From Luteimonas kalidii (lineage in GTDB: Bacteria > Pseudomonadota > Gammaproteobacteria > Xanthomonadales > Xanthomonadaceae), in NCBI RefSeq assembly GCF_029887935.1, contig NZ_JARXRO010000018.1:1-64000 (forward strand): a DNA stretch of 64,000 nucleotides, in the 5' to 3' direction. The notes under the pieces are model-generated. The model was not told where the DNA came from and did no database searches. It was given only the letters and a program-made list of their open reading frames with translations. Positions 54,940-63,752 of this stretch are shown here, in pieces; positions within the stretch are counted from its first letter, which is position 1; each line of letters starts with the position of its first letter. A program made the position numbers and the translations under genes.

Positions 54940-55650
54940 ATGCGCATCGTCCGACGCTCGGCCGATCGCGGGCACGTGGATGCCGGCTGGCTCGACAGCC
55001 GGCACACGTTCTCCTTCGGTCACTACCACGATCCGGCGTGGATGGGCTTCGGGCCACTGCGCGTGATCAACGAGGACCGGGTGGCGCCGGGTGGCGGCTT
55101 TCCGCCGCACCGGCACGCGAACATGGAGATCCTCAGCTACGTGATCAGCGGCGCGCTCGCGCACCGCGACAGCACCGGCAGCAGCGGCGTGCTGCGCCCG
55201 GGCGAGCTGCAGTGGATGAGCGCCGGCAGCGGCATCGAGCACAGCGAGTACAACGGCTCGGACGCCGAGCCGGTGCACTTCCTGCAGATCTGGATCATGC
55301 CCGACCGCGGCGACCTGCCGCCGGCCTACGCCCAGCGTGCGTTCGATCCGGCCAGACGCCAGGGTCGATGGGCGACGCTGGCCTCGCCCGATGGCGAACT
55401 GGGCAGCCTGGCGATCCGCCAGCAGGCCTGGCTGCGCGGCGTGCGGCTCGGCGACGGCGAGCGGGTCGTGCACGCGCTCGATCCCGCGCGCCTGTACTGG
55501 CTGCACGTGGCGCAGGGCGGTGCGGTGGTGGACGGGCAGGCGCTGGCGGCGGGCGATGCCATCGGCCTGACCGGCGAGGGCGGAGAACTGCAGTTGGCGG
55601 GCCGGCCGGGCGAACCGGCCGACCTGCTGCTGTTCGACCTGCCGCCATAG
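54940..55650 (+). CDS. Pirin family protein
   Basis: This is a 236-residue bicupin with the pirin signatures WLDSRHTFSFGHYHDPAWMGFGPLRVINEDRVAPGGGFPPHRHANMEI (His-containing metal site, residues about 17-64) and SAGSGIEHSEYN. Bacterial pirins show quercetinase activity or act as redox-sensitive regulators. It lies 9 nt after the YceI gene, so the two form an operon. Confidence 0.93.
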   Translation: MRIVRRSADRGHVDAGWLDSRHTFSFGHYHDPAWMGFGPLRVINEDRVAPGGGFPPHRHANMEILSYVISGALAHRDSTGSSGVLRPGELQWMSAGSGIEHSEYNGSDAEPVHFLQIWIMPDRGDLPPAYAQRAFDPARRQGRWATLASPDGELGSLAIRQQAWLRGVRLGDGERVVHALDPARLYWLHVAQGGAVVDGQALAAGDAIGLTGEGGELQLAGRPGEPADLLLFDLPP

Positions 55651-55719
55651 TCCGGACCGCCGGGCCGGCGCCGCTTCCGCGGTAGAATGCCGCGGCTTTC
55701 CGACTTCCCTGCCGCCGCC

Positions 55720-55920
55720 ATGACCGCCATCCAGCCCCAGCCCACGCAAGCCAACGCGCAGCGCCAGTACGAAGTGCGACGCGCCGACCTGCCGCTGAGC
55801 TGCCCGCTGCCGTCGATGGCGCTGTGGAACTCGCATCCGCGCGTCTACCTGCCGATCGAGGCCGACGGCGGCCAGGCCGACTGCCCGTACTGCGGCGCGC
55901 ACTTCGTCCTGGTCGACTGA
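55720..55920 (+). CDS. Zinc-finger domain protein (NDUFS6-like)
   Basis: The 66-residue protein has a C-terminal zinc-binding domain with Cys in LSCPLP, His in NSHPRVYLP and the pair CPYCGAHFVLVD, the pattern of small bacterial zinc-finger proteins related to mitochondrial complex I NDUFS6. The role in bacteria is unknown. The start ATG 55720 is preferred to an upstream in-frame ATG at 55687, which overlaps a TAGAAT -10-like element (55682-55687). It is the first gene of the LPS-core cluster, 18 nt before a glycosyltransferase gene, as in other gammaproteobacteria. Confidence 0.85.
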   Translation: MTAIQPQPTQANAQRQYEVRRADLPLSCPLPSMALWNSHPRVYLPIEADGGQADCPYCGAHFVLVD

Positions 55921-55938
55921 CGCGGCGGCGGCCCGGCC

Positions 55939-57072
55939 GTGCCGCGCCCACTGACCGTGGTGCAGCTGCTCCCGGCGCTCGAGTCCGGGGGCGTCGAACG
56001 CTCCACCCTCGAGATCGCACAGGCGCTGGTGCGCGGCGGGCATCGCGCGATCGTGGTCTCCGCCGGCGGGCGTCTGGTGCCGCGGCTGCTGGCCATGGGC
56101 GCGGAGCACGTCACCCTCGACATTGGGCGCAAGTCGCTGCTGGTGCTGCGGCACGTGCCCGTGCTGCGGCGGCTGTTCGCGCGCGAGCGGGTCGACATCG
56201 TGCATGCGCGCTCGCGCCTGCCGGCCTGGCTGGGCTGGCGCGCGCTGCGCGGCATGCGGGTCGCGACACGTCCACGCTTCGTCACCACCGTGCACGGCCT
56301 GAACTCGCCTTCGCGCTACAGCGCGATCATGGCGCGCGGGGAGCGCGTGGTCTGCGTCTCGCAGACGGTACGCGACCATGTGCTGCGCCATTATCCCGCG
56401 ATGGATCCGGCGCGCCTGCGCGTGATTCCCCGCGGTGTGGACCCGGCGGACTTCCCGCGTGCGCCGCATCCGGACCGCGCGGCGCGTGCGCGCGTCGCTG
56501 CGCGCCATCCGTCGCTGGACGGAGACGGGCCGTTGCTGCTGCTGCCGGGGCGCGGGACGCGGCTGAAGGGCCATGCCGACGCCATCGGCCTGCTGGCCGC
56601 ACTGCGTGCCGGCGGCATGGATGCGCGACTGTGGATGCCCGGCGCGGTCCAGGACGGGCGCGAGGCCTACCTCGACGAACTGCATGCCACCGCGCGCACC
56701 TCCGGAGTCGAACAGGCGCTCGAACTGGGTCCTGCCACCGACGCGATCGCGGAGGCCTACGCCGCCAGCGACCTGGTACTGCAACTCTCGCGCAAGCCCG
56801 AGTCGTTCGGTCGCACGGTGGTCGAAGCGCTGTCGGTTGGGCGGCCGGTGCTCGGCTGGGACCACGGCGGCGTAGGCGAACTGCTGCACATGCTGCAGCC
56901 GACCGGTGCGGTGACCCCGTTCGACGCCGCGGCGTTGCTGCACACGGCGCGCGCGCTGCTCGCGCAGCCACCATCGCTTCCCGCTACGATTCCGTTTACC
57001 TTGCAGGCGATGCAGGACGCCACGCTGTCGGTCTATGACGAACTCCGCGACCCTCACGACGCCGCCCGCTGA
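55939..57072 (+). CDS. GT4-family glycosyltransferase (LPS core)
   Basis: This 377-residue GT-B enzyme has an N-terminal acceptor domain (VVQLLPALESGGVERSTLEIAQALVRGGHRAIVVSAGG, about 5-43). The C-terminal donor domain contains LLLLPGRGTRLKGH and the E-x7-E motif in KPESFGRTVVEALSVGRPVLGWDHGG. This pattern is seen in WaaG/WabH-like core transferases. The neighbouring O-antigen ligase and KdtA genes support LPS core assembly at the cytoplasmic face of the inner membrane. Its last 38 nt overlap the next gene. Donor sugar unknown. Confidence 0.9.
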   Translation: MPRPLTVVQLLPALESGGVERSTLEIAQALVRGGHRAIVVSAGGRLVPRLLAMGAEHVTLDIGRKSLLVLRHVPVLRRLFARERVDIVHARSRLPAWLGWRALRGMRVATRPRFVTTVHGLNSPSRYSAIMARGERVVCVSQTVRDHVLRHYPAMDPARLRVIPRGVDPADFPRAPHPDRAARARVAARHPSLDGDGPLLLLPGRGTRLKGHADAIGLLAALRAGGMDARLWMPGAVQDGREAYLDELHATARTSGVEQALELGPATDAIAEAYAASDLVLQLSRKPESFGRTVVEALSVGRPVLGWDHGGVGELLHMLQPTGAVTPFDAAALLHTARALLAQPPSLPATIPFTLQAMQDATLSVYDELRDPHDAAR

Positions 57073-58390
57073 GCCGCGCGCCGGCTGGCGCTGGGCGCCG
57101 CATTGGGTGCTGGCGTTCGTGGCGCTGTGGCCGGCGCCGGGCTATGCGGAAGCGGTGATGGTGCTCGGGGCGCTGGCGGCGATCGTGCACCTGCTGGTCG
57201 GCCGTTTCCGCGGCGGCATGCGCCTGCTCAGCCTGCAGGCCTGGGCGCTGACCAGCGTGCTGTTCTGCGCCTACTGGCTGCCGCAGCTGGTGTCGTCCTT
57301 CGATGCGGTCGACCAGGGCCGCGCGCTGCGCGAATCGCTGGTCGACCTGCGCTACCTGCCGTTCCTGTGGCTGGCCGCCTCCGCGGTCGCGACGCCGCGC
57401 GGGCGCAGGATCACGTTCGGCGGGCTCGCGGTGATCGTCGCGGTGTGGACGGTGGATGCGCTGGTGCAGGTGGTGTCGGGCACCAGTCCGCTGTTCTGGA
57501 GCATCGACGCGCTCAAGCAGGCGATCAGCGGGCGGCCGATGTGCACGGCCGAGCAACTGGTGCTGGCCGACCGCCTGGGTGGCGTGCTCGGTCCGTGCAA
57601 CCTCAAGCTCGGCGTGGTGCTGGCGAGCCTGTCGCCGTTCGCGCTGTATGCCGCAGGCCGGCGCCTGGGCAGCGCCGGCTGGATCGCGGCTGCGCTGCTG
57701 ATCGGCGTGGTGGTGCTGTTCGCCGGCTCGCGGGCCTCGTGGATCACCTTCGCCCTGGTCCTGCTGTTCAGCGGCTGGAGCCTGCTGGGCTGGAAGAAGC
57801 TGCTGGGCGTGTTCGCGGCGGGCGCACTGTCGCTGGCCGCGTTGACCTATTTCTCGCCGCAGGTACAGGAGCGCGTGCTGCGCACCGCTCAGGCCTGGAC
57901 GGCGGAAGGCGACGACGGCGTCGACACCGCCCTGTCCGGTCGCGCGCGGATCTGGGGCGCGGCGATGTGCATGGCGCGCGAGCATCCGGTCAACGGCGTG
58001 GGCGCACGCGGCTTCCGGCAGGCGTTTCCCGCCTGCGATCCGGCGCCGGGCGAGCTCGCGGCCTGGGGCGAGGGCCCGGCATTCCACGCCCACCAGATCG
58101 TGCTCGAGATCCTCAGCGAGACCGGCGGCATCGGCCTGCTGCTGTGGCTGGCCGGCGCCGCGCTGGCGTGGCGCGCGTGGCGCTACGCGGATGCGCAGGC
58201 GCGCATGCGGGCGCGTCCGGCGATGCTCGCGCTCGCAGTCACGGTGTTCCCGTTCAATACGCACCTCGCGTTCTACTCCACGTTCTGGGGCGGGCTGACG
58301 CTGCTGCTCGCCGCGCTCTACGCCGGCAGTCTGCTGGCCGGTCGCACGCCGGCACCGCCCGGGGAAGCCACGACGCCAGCGACCGCCTAG
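57035..58390 (+). CDS. O-antigen ligase family protein (WaaL-like)
   Basis: The 451-residue inner-membrane protein has about eleven to twelve transmembrane helices and a periplasmic loop (about 285-355). The Wzy_C/WaaL signature is present: RARIWGAAMCMAREHPVNGVGARGFRQAFP, followed by AFHAHQIVLEILSETGGIGLLL. The Arg and His residues there are those implicated in ligase activity. It joins O-antigen to lipid A-core in the periplasm, or polymerises surface glycan. The start at ATG 57035 gives a 38-nt overlap with the glycosyltransferase gene. Confidence 0.9.
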   Translation: MTNSATLTTPPAEPRAGWRWAPHWVLAFVALWPAPGYAEAVMVLGALAAIVHLLVGRFRGGMRLLSLQAWALTSVLFCAYWLPQLVSSFDAVDQGRALRESLVDLRYLPFLWLAASAVATPRGRRITFGGLAVIVAVWTVDALVQVVSGTSPLFWSIDALKQAISGRPMCTAEQLVLADRLGGVLGPCNLKLGVVLASLSPFALYAAGRRLGSAGWIAAALLIGVVVLFAGSRASWITFALVLLFSGWSLLGWKKLLGVFAAGALSLAALTYFSPQVQERVLRTAQAWTAEGDDGVDTALSGRARIWGAAMCMAREHPVNGVGARGFRQAFPACDPAPGELAAWGEGPAFHAHQIVLEILSETGGIGLLLWLAGAALAWRAWRYADAQARMRARPAMLALAVTVFPFNTHLAFYSTFWGGLTLLLAALYAGSLLAGRTPAPPGEATTPATA

Positions 58391-58509
58391 CGGCGAGGCG
58401 TCGCGTTGTCAGTGTGGGCGCGACGCTCGGCGACAGCACGTGCAGCGTGGGCGGCGGCGACGGCGCGCGGTCGGCTCGACGCGTCCAACCCGTGGACGCA
58501 GGCAGCCGC

Positions 58510-59433
58510 TCAGAGGTTAGCGTAGGGCGAGCTGCCGTCGGGTTGCCGCTTGAAGCGGCGGTGGATCCACAGGTACTGATCCGGCGCGGCGCGCACCATG
58601 GTTTCGATGCCGGCGATCACGCGCGCGGTGTCCGCCACGGGATCGTCCGAGGGGTAGTGGTCCAGCGCCGGCCACAGGGTCAGGGTGTAGCCGCCGTCGG
58701 CGCGCCGGCGGTGCTGGTACAGCACGACCGCCGCGCCGGACAGGCGCGCGAGCGAATGGGTCGAGGTCAGGCTGTGCGCCGGCTGGCCGAAGAAGGGCAC
58801 GTACACCGCGTCGCCGCGGCTCGGGTCCTGGTCGGGTGCGTACCACAGCAGCCCGCCCTTCTTCAGGTGCCGCACCGCGCCGCGCACGTCCTGCTTCGGG
58901 AACATCGCCGCCGCGTAGCGCGCGCGGCCGCGCCGCACCGCCCATTCCATCGCCGGCTGCGCGTGCGGGCGATACATGCCGGCCAGCGGCGCGTGGTCGC
59001 ACATCAGCCGGCCGCACATCTCCAGCGTGCTGAAGTGGCCCGAAACCACGATCACGCCGCGCCCGCCCGCACGCGCGGCTTCCAGGTGTTCCAGGCCTTC
59101 GACCACGAGGCCGCGGCGCATCGGCGCCACCGAACCCCACCACGCGCGCGCGAACTCGAACAGGCCGATGCCGAGCGCGTCGAAGTGCTCCCGCAGCAGG
59201 CGCTCGCGCGCGTCGGGTTCGCGCTCCGGGAAGCACAGGGCGAGATTGCGCGCCGCCACCTCGCGCCGTTCGCGCAGCGCCACGCGCAGCAGCGTGCCGA
59301 TGCCGCGTCCGATCGCGCGCTGCCACATCCAGGGCAGTCGCGCCGCCAGCGCCATCGCGCCGATGCCGAGCCAGGTGGGCCAGTGGCGCGGCGACAGCGG
59401 CGGCGGAGGCAGCGGTGGTTGCGCGGAAGCCAT
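58510..59433 (-). CDS. lpxL: Lipid A late acyltransferase (LpxL/HtrB-like)
   Basis: This 307-residue inner-membrane acyltransferase adds a secondary acyl chain to Kdo2-lipid A. It has an N-terminal hydrophobic anchor and the catalytic H-x4-E motif in VVSGHFSTLEMCGR. Also present are the RRGRARYAAAMFPKQDVRGAVRHLKKGGLLWYAPDQDPSRGDAVYVPFFG region and ending QYLWIHRRFK. It is convergent with the O-antigen ligase gene and divergent from kdtA. Whether it is LpxL, LpxM or LpxP cannot be fixed from sequence. Confidence 0.92.
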   Translation of the reverse strand: MASAQPPLPPPPLSPRHWPTWLGIGAMALAARLPWMWQRAIGRGIGTLLRVALRERREVAARNLALCFPEREPDARERLLREHFDALGIGLFEFARAWWGSVAPMRRGLVVEGLEHLEAARAGGRGVIVVSGHFSTLEMCGRLMCDHAPLAGMYRPHAQPAMEWAVRRGRARYAAAMFPKQDVRGAVRHLKKGGLLWYAPDQDPSRGDAVYVPFFGQPAHSLTSTHSLARLSGAAVVLYQHRRRADGGYTLTLWPALDHYPSDDPVADTARVIAGIETMVRAAPDQYLWIHRRFKRQPDGSSPYANL

Positions 59434-59516
59434 GCGGCGATTGTAGTCGGTGGTCCGGACCGCAGCCGGTGACGGCGGCGGCACCCGCGCCACGATTCCC
59501 CGGCTATCCTGTGCCG

Positions 59517-60818
59517 ATGCCCGCCGACATCACCGAACGCCTGCTGCGCGGCCTGTATTCGGCGGCGCTGTATCTGCTGGTGCCGGTGACCGTGTATCAC
59601 CTGATCTGGCGCGGCTTCCGCCAGGAGGCCTATTTCGAACGCTGGAGCGAGCGCTACGCGCGCTACGCCGACCCGGCGCCGCCGACGCCGGTCTGGGTGC
59701 ACGCGGTCTCGGTGGGCGAGGTCAATGCGGTCGCGCCGCTGGTGCAGGCGCTGCTCGACGCGCGCCCCGGCGAGCGCCTGCTGGTCACCACCATCACCCC
59801 GACCGGCTCGGCGCGCGTGCGCGCGCTATGGGGCGACCGGGTCGAGCACGTCTACCTGCCCTACGACCTGTCGGGCGCGGTGCGCCGGTTCCTGGCGCAG
59901 TTCCGGCCGCGGATCGCATTGGTGGTCGAGACCGAACTGTGGCCGAACCTGCTGCTGTGCTGCCGCGATACGGGCATCCCCGCCTATCTCGTGAACGCGC
60001 GGCTTTCGGAGCGCTCGCTGCGCGGCTACCGGGTGTTGCGGCCACTGCTCGCGCGCGTGCTGGCCACCCTGCGCCGGGTCGCGGCGCAGTCCGCCGATGA
60101 CGCGCGCCGCTTCGCCGCGCTCGGCGCGCCGGAAGCGGTGATCACCGTCACCGGCAACCTCAAGTACGACATCGACATCGACATGCAGGCGATCGCGCAG
60201 GCGGCCCGTGGTTTCCGCGAACGCACCGGCACCCGGCCGGTGTGGATCGCCGCCAGCACGCATCCCGAGGAGGAACCGGCGGTGCTCGCCATCCACCGGC
60301 AATTGCGTGCGCGATGGCCGGATCTTCTGCTGCTGTGGGCGCCACGGCATCCGGAACGCTTCCGCAGCGTGGCGCAGCAGGCGCTGGACGCCGGCTGGCG
60401 CGTGGCCACGCGCAGGCTCACGCGGCTGCCCGACCCGGACGACGCGGTGTTCGTGCTCGACACCCTGGGCGAGCTGCAGCAGTTCTACGCCTGCGCCGAT
60501 GTCGCCTTCGTCGGCGGCAGCCTGCAGGACATCGGCGGGCACAACCTGCTCGAGCCGGCCGCGGTGGGCACGCCGGTGGTCACCGGGCCGCACCTGCACA
60601 ACTTCGCCGACATCGCGCGCCGCATGCAGCAGGCCGGCGCGATGCGCGTGGGCAGCGATGCGACCCAGGTCGAGCAGGCACTGGCCGCGCTGCTCGGGGA
60701 CGAAGCCGGGCGTTCGGCCATGCGCGAGGCCGGCCTGGCGCTGGTGCGCGATGGCCGCGGCGCGGTGCAGCGCACGTTGGCGCTGATCGACCCGGACCTG
60801 CCGCCGCACGCCGCGTGA
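59517..60818 (+). CDS. waaA: 3-deoxy-D-manno-octulosonic acid (Kdo) transferase
   Basis: WaaA/KdtA transfers Kdo from CMP-Kdo to lipid A precursor. This 433-residue membrane-anchored GT-B enzyme has an N-terminal anchor helix (about 10-27). Key motifs are WVHAVSVGEVNAVAPLV (catalytic Glu), VVETELWPNLL, LVNARLSERSLRGYRVLRPLL, VTGNLKYDID, and the donor-domain signature FVGGSLQDIGGHNLLEPAAVGTPVVTGPH. The start is supported by family alignment. It diverges from the lpxL gene, with starts about 83 nt apart. Confidence 0.96.
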   Translation: MPADITERLLRGLYSAALYLLVPVTVYHLIWRGFRQEAYFERWSERYARYADPAPPTPVWVHAVSVGEVNAVAPLVQALLDARPGERLLVTTITPTGSARVRALWGDRVEHVYLPYDLSGAVRRFLAQFRPRIALVVETELWPNLLLCCRDTGIPAYLVNARLSERSLRGYRVLRPLLARVLATLRRVAAQSADDARRFAALGAPEAVITVTGNLKYDIDIDMQAIAQAARGFRERTGTRPVWIAASTHPEEEPAVLAIHRQLRARWPDLLLLWAPRHPERFRSVAQQALDAGWRVATRRLTRLPDPDDAVFVLDTLGELQQFYACADVAFVGGSLQDIGGHNLLEPAAVGTPVVTGPHLHNFADIARRMQQAGAMRVGSDATQVEQALAALLGDEAGRSAMREAGLALVRDGRGAVQRTLALIDPDLPPHAA

Positions 60819-60848
60819 GCGGCGCGGGCGCAGGGGCTCAGCCGCGGA

Positions 60849-62183
60849 TCACTGCCGGACGTCGGCAGGCGCGGTGGCGTCGACGGTCAGCAGGCGGTTG
60901 ATGTCCTGCACGGTGCTCGCGTCGAGCGTGCCGGCTGCCTGTTCCAGCAACAGCCGGTTGCGCAGGTAGCGGTACTTGGTGATGGCGTACGCCTCGCGCG
61001 CCTGGAACAGGTTCTGCTGGTTGATCAGCACGTCGATGACCGTGCGGGTGCCGACTTCCAGGCCGACCTGGGAGGCGTCGTAGGCGCTCTGCGCCGACAC
61101 CAGCGCCAGCCGGCGGGCCTCGACCTCGCTGATGCCCGCCTCGAGCGCCTGGTAGGCGCGCCGCGTATTCCGCTCGACCGCGCGACGCCCCTGTTCCAGC
61201 TGGTCCTGCGCGATGTCGCGGCCGGCGATGGCCTGGCGCACGCGCGACTGGGTGGCGCCGCCGGCGAAAATGGGGACGGTCAGCGTGAGGCCGATGCTGT
61301 GGCCCTCGTCGTTGACCGACACGCTGCCCGGCGTCGGCGAATACCAGCTCGCGCCGTTGCTGTAGGTCACGCCGAGGTCGAGGGTCGGCAGGTGGCCGGC
61401 ACGCGCGGTCGAGACATTGTGCTCGGCGCCCTGCACCGAGTAACGCGCGGCCTGCAGGCTCGGGTTGCCGTCGGCCGCGCGCTGCACCCACGACTCCGCA
61501 TCGCCGCCCGGCGGCAGCTCCGGCCGGAAGTCCTCCGGCAATGCCTTGAGGAGGTTGATCGGGGTCCCGGTGATCTCCGCCAGCGCCTGGTAGGCATCTG
61601 CCAGCAGATTGCGCACGACGATGGTGTTGGCGCGCGCGGCATCGTATTGCGCGCGTGCCTCGTGCACGTCGGTGATCGGCGCCAGGCCGACCTCGAGGCG
61701 CTTGTCCGCGTAGTCGAACTGCTTCTGGAACGCTTCCTCCGCGGCTTCGGCCGCCGCCAGGGTCTCAAGCGCCACGAGCACGTCGAAATAGGCATTGGCG
61801 GTGCGCGAGATCAGTTCGTCGCCGGCGGCTTCGAAGTCGTAGTCGGCCGCGGTGCTGTAGTCGCGCTCGGCACGCAGGTTCGAGATCGCGCCGAGGTCGA
61901 CGATGGCCTGGCCGAGCGTGGCGCGGTAGTTGCGGCTGCGCGCAGTGCCGGTTTCGCCGGCCTCGTGCACGCGGTCCAGCGTCGCCTGTCCATTGATCTG
62001 CGGCAGCAGCGCGGCACGCGCCTGCACCGCATTCTCGCGGTTGGACAGGCGACTGGATTCGGCGATCGACAGCTGCGGGTCGTTGGTCCGCGCCAGCTCG
62101 TAGGTCTGCATCAGGTCTTCGGCGAACACCGGAGCGGACGACAGCGCGAGGGCGAGGGAAAGAACCAGGGGGCGGCGGAGCAT
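60849..62183 (-). CDS. tolC: TolC family outer-membrane efflux channel
   Basis: This 444-residue precursor has signal peptide MLRRPLVLSLALALSSAPVFAED. Two homologous OEP repeats of long helices and beta strands follow, with DLMQTYELARTNDPQL at the start and YEVGTRTV-like VGLEVGTRTVIDVLINQQNLFQAR in the second repeat. TolC trimers span the outer membrane and serve RND and type I exporters. The frame upstream to 62456 is rejected because the signal peptide begins at 62183. It lies 32 nt downstream of the methyltransferase gene, as is common in Xanthomonadales. Confidence 0.95.
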   Translation of the reverse strand: MLRRPLVLSLALALSSAPVFAEDLMQTYELARTNDPQLSIAESSRLSNRENAVQARAALLPQINGQATLDRVHEAGETGTARSRNYRATLGQAIVDLGAISNLRAERDYSTAADYDFEAAGDELISRTANAYFDVLVALETLAAAEAAEEAFQKQFDYADKRLEVGLAPITDVHEARAQYDAARANTIVVRNLLADAYQALAEITGTPINLLKALPEDFRPELPPGGDAESWVQRAADGNPSLQAARYSVQGAEHNVSTARAGHLPTLDLGVTYSNGASWYSPTPGSVSVNDEGHSIGLTLTVPIFAGGATQSRVRQAIAGRDIAQDQLEQGRRAVERNTRRAYQALEAGISEVEARRLALVSAQSAYDASQVGLEVGTRTVIDVLINQQNLFQAREAYAITKYRYLRNRLLLEQAAGTLDASTVQDINRLLTVDATAPADVRQ

Positions 62184-62215
62184 CGGGAATCCTTGGCGAA
62201 AAAAACCGGGGTGTA

Positions 62216-62869
62216 TCAGAACTTGAATTCGGGGCGCGGTTCGGCGCCGGCGAGGTAGGGCAGTTCGGTCTCGAACAACGATTCGATACGGTGGCCGTTG
62301 ACGTCGTTGCGCAGCAGTGCCGCCTCCATCGCCGGCAACCGACCGTGGACGACGAACATCCGGCCACCGGGACGCAGCCAGCCGACGAAACGTGACGGCA
62401 CCGCATCGACCGCACCGGTCACGCAGATCGCGTCGAACTGGCGCCCCGGTTCCCACACGAACGCATCGGCGGCCACGACTTCGACATTGCCGGTGCCCTG
62501 CGCCTGCAGCCGGCCATACGCGGCCTCGGCCAGATCGGCGTGGCGCTCGAGACTGGTCACCTCGCGCGACAGGGCGGCCAGGCAGGCGGTCAGGAAGCCG
62601 CTGCCGGTGCCGATTTCCAGCACCGATTCGCCCCCGTCCAGCGCCAGCGCCTGCAGGGCGCGGCCCTCGAGCACCGGCTTGAGCATGGTCTCGCCATGGC
62701 CCAGCGGCAGCTCGAGGTCGGCGTAGGCGAGCGCGCGGTGGCGTTCGGCGACGAAGGCCTCGCGCGGCAGGCGCGCCAGTACCTCGAGCACGCGCGGATC
62801 CAGCACCTCCCAGGGGCGGATCTGCTGCTCGACCATGGTCTCGCGGGCCTTGGCGTAATCGAAACTCAT
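62216..62869 (-). CDS. Protein-L-isoaspartate O-methyltransferase family protein
   Basis: The 217-residue SAM-dependent methyltransferase of the Pcm family has motif I VLEIGTGSGFLTACLAAL and post-I VTSLERH. The N-terminal MVEQQIRPWEVLDPRVLEVLARLPREAFV is typical of the PIMT-like subgroup encoded next to tolC. Classical PIMT repairs damaged aspartyl residues; members of this tolC-linked subgroup have not all been tested. The 136 nt before it, up to the TetR gene, hold no other gene. Confidence 0.92.
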   Translation of the reverse strand: MSFDYAKARETMVEQQIRPWEVLDPRVLEVLARLPREAFVAERHRALAYADLELPLGHGETMLKPVLEGRALQALALDGGESVLEIGTGSGFLTACLAALSREVTSLERHADLAEAAYGRLQAQGTGNVEVVAADAFVWEPGRQFDAICVTGAVDAVPSRFVGWLRPGGRMFVVHGRLPAMEAALLRNDVNGHRIESLFETELPYLAGAEPRPEFKF

Positions 62870-63005
62870 CGTGCGGTCCGGATCGGAAGAGGGAAGGAAC
62901 GCGATTCTACTGGCCGGATCGGCCGATTTCCCGGGGCCATGATCGCCAGCGGGCCCCGCCGGGCTGAGTGCCGGAAGTCACCGCGACCGATGGCGCACCG
63001 CGCGC

Positions 63006-63683
63006 TCACCCGGCGGGCGTCGCAGGGCGCGCGTAGGCGCGCAGGAACATGTCGACGGTGGCTTCGATATGCGCCTCCACCGCGGCGTCGCCCGGGTGGT
63101 CGCACAGACCGCAGGCCATGCGCGTGTGCAGGTCGCCCTTGAGCAGGGCGAAGAACTGGCGCGCCGCGCGCGGCACGTCCGGCAGGTCGAGTTCGCCCAG
63201 TGCGCAGCGCGCCTCCAGGAACGCGGCGAATGCGCGCTGGGTGCGCTCCGGCCCGGCCTGCCAGAACATCTGGCGCACGCGTTCGTCGCCGCCGGGACTC
63301 ATCATCATGCGATGCGTGGCCAGGGCTTCATCGCTGGTGATCATGGCGAAGAAGGCGCGCGCGATGCCTGTCAGCTGCAGCCGCAGTGGCGCGCCCGTAT
63401 CCGGCACGAACAGGTCGTCGGGCATCAGCGAGGCGCAGACCACGCGTACCGCCTCGCCGAACAGCGCTTCCTTGTCGCCGAAGTGGCTGTAGACGGTGAG
63501 CTTGGACACGCCGGCCTCGGCGGCGATCTGGTCCATGCTCGCGCCCTCGAATCCGTGCTGGGTGAACATGCGCGCGGCGGCATCGAGGATCGCGGCGCGC
63601 TTGGCCAGGTCCTTGGGGCGGCCGGGTCCGGGCGTGGTACGCGGAGGGGTCGCCGCGGAACTGGGCAGGGGCTTGGAAGGCAT
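63006..63683 (-). CDS. TetR-family transcriptional regulator
   Basis: The 225-residue protein has a TetR-type DNA-binding domain (about 27-73: AILDAAARMFTQHGFEGASMDQIAAEAGVSKLTVYSHFGDKEALF). The ligand-binding half resembles AefR/TetR_C efflux repressors, with a Pro/Thr-rich N-terminal arm. It diverges from the RND adaptor gene with about 70 nt between starts, the standard layout in which the regulator represses the pump and itself. Ligand unknown. Confidence 0.93.
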   Translation of the reverse strand: MPSKPLPSSAATPPRTTPGPGRPKDLAKRAAILDAAARMFTQHGFEGASMDQIAAEAGVSKLTVYSHFGDKEALFGEAVRVVCASLMPDDLFVPDTGAPLRLQLTGIARAFFAMITSDEALATHRMMMSPGGDERVRQMFWQAGPERTQRAFAAFLEARCALGELDLPDVPRAARQFFALLKGDLHTRMACGLCDHPGDAAVEAHIEATVDMFLRAYARPATPAG

Positions 63684-63752
63684 CGGCTAATACTAGACTA
63701 ATCGGTTCTCTATTTATACTATACGCACCGGTTCATTAATCGGACGCGCACG
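63684..63752 (+). promoter_or_regulatory. Divergent tetR / RND-adaptor promoter-operator region
   Basis: This AT-rich 69-nt spacer holds TATACT (63715-63720) as a -10 for the rightward gene, with TAGACT (63694-63699) as a possible -35 at a short 15-nt spacing. The sequence CTAATCGGTT (63698-63707) recurs in part as TTAATCGG (63736-63743), and ACCGGT lies between. These are likely TetR-regulator half-sites. Confidence 0.4.
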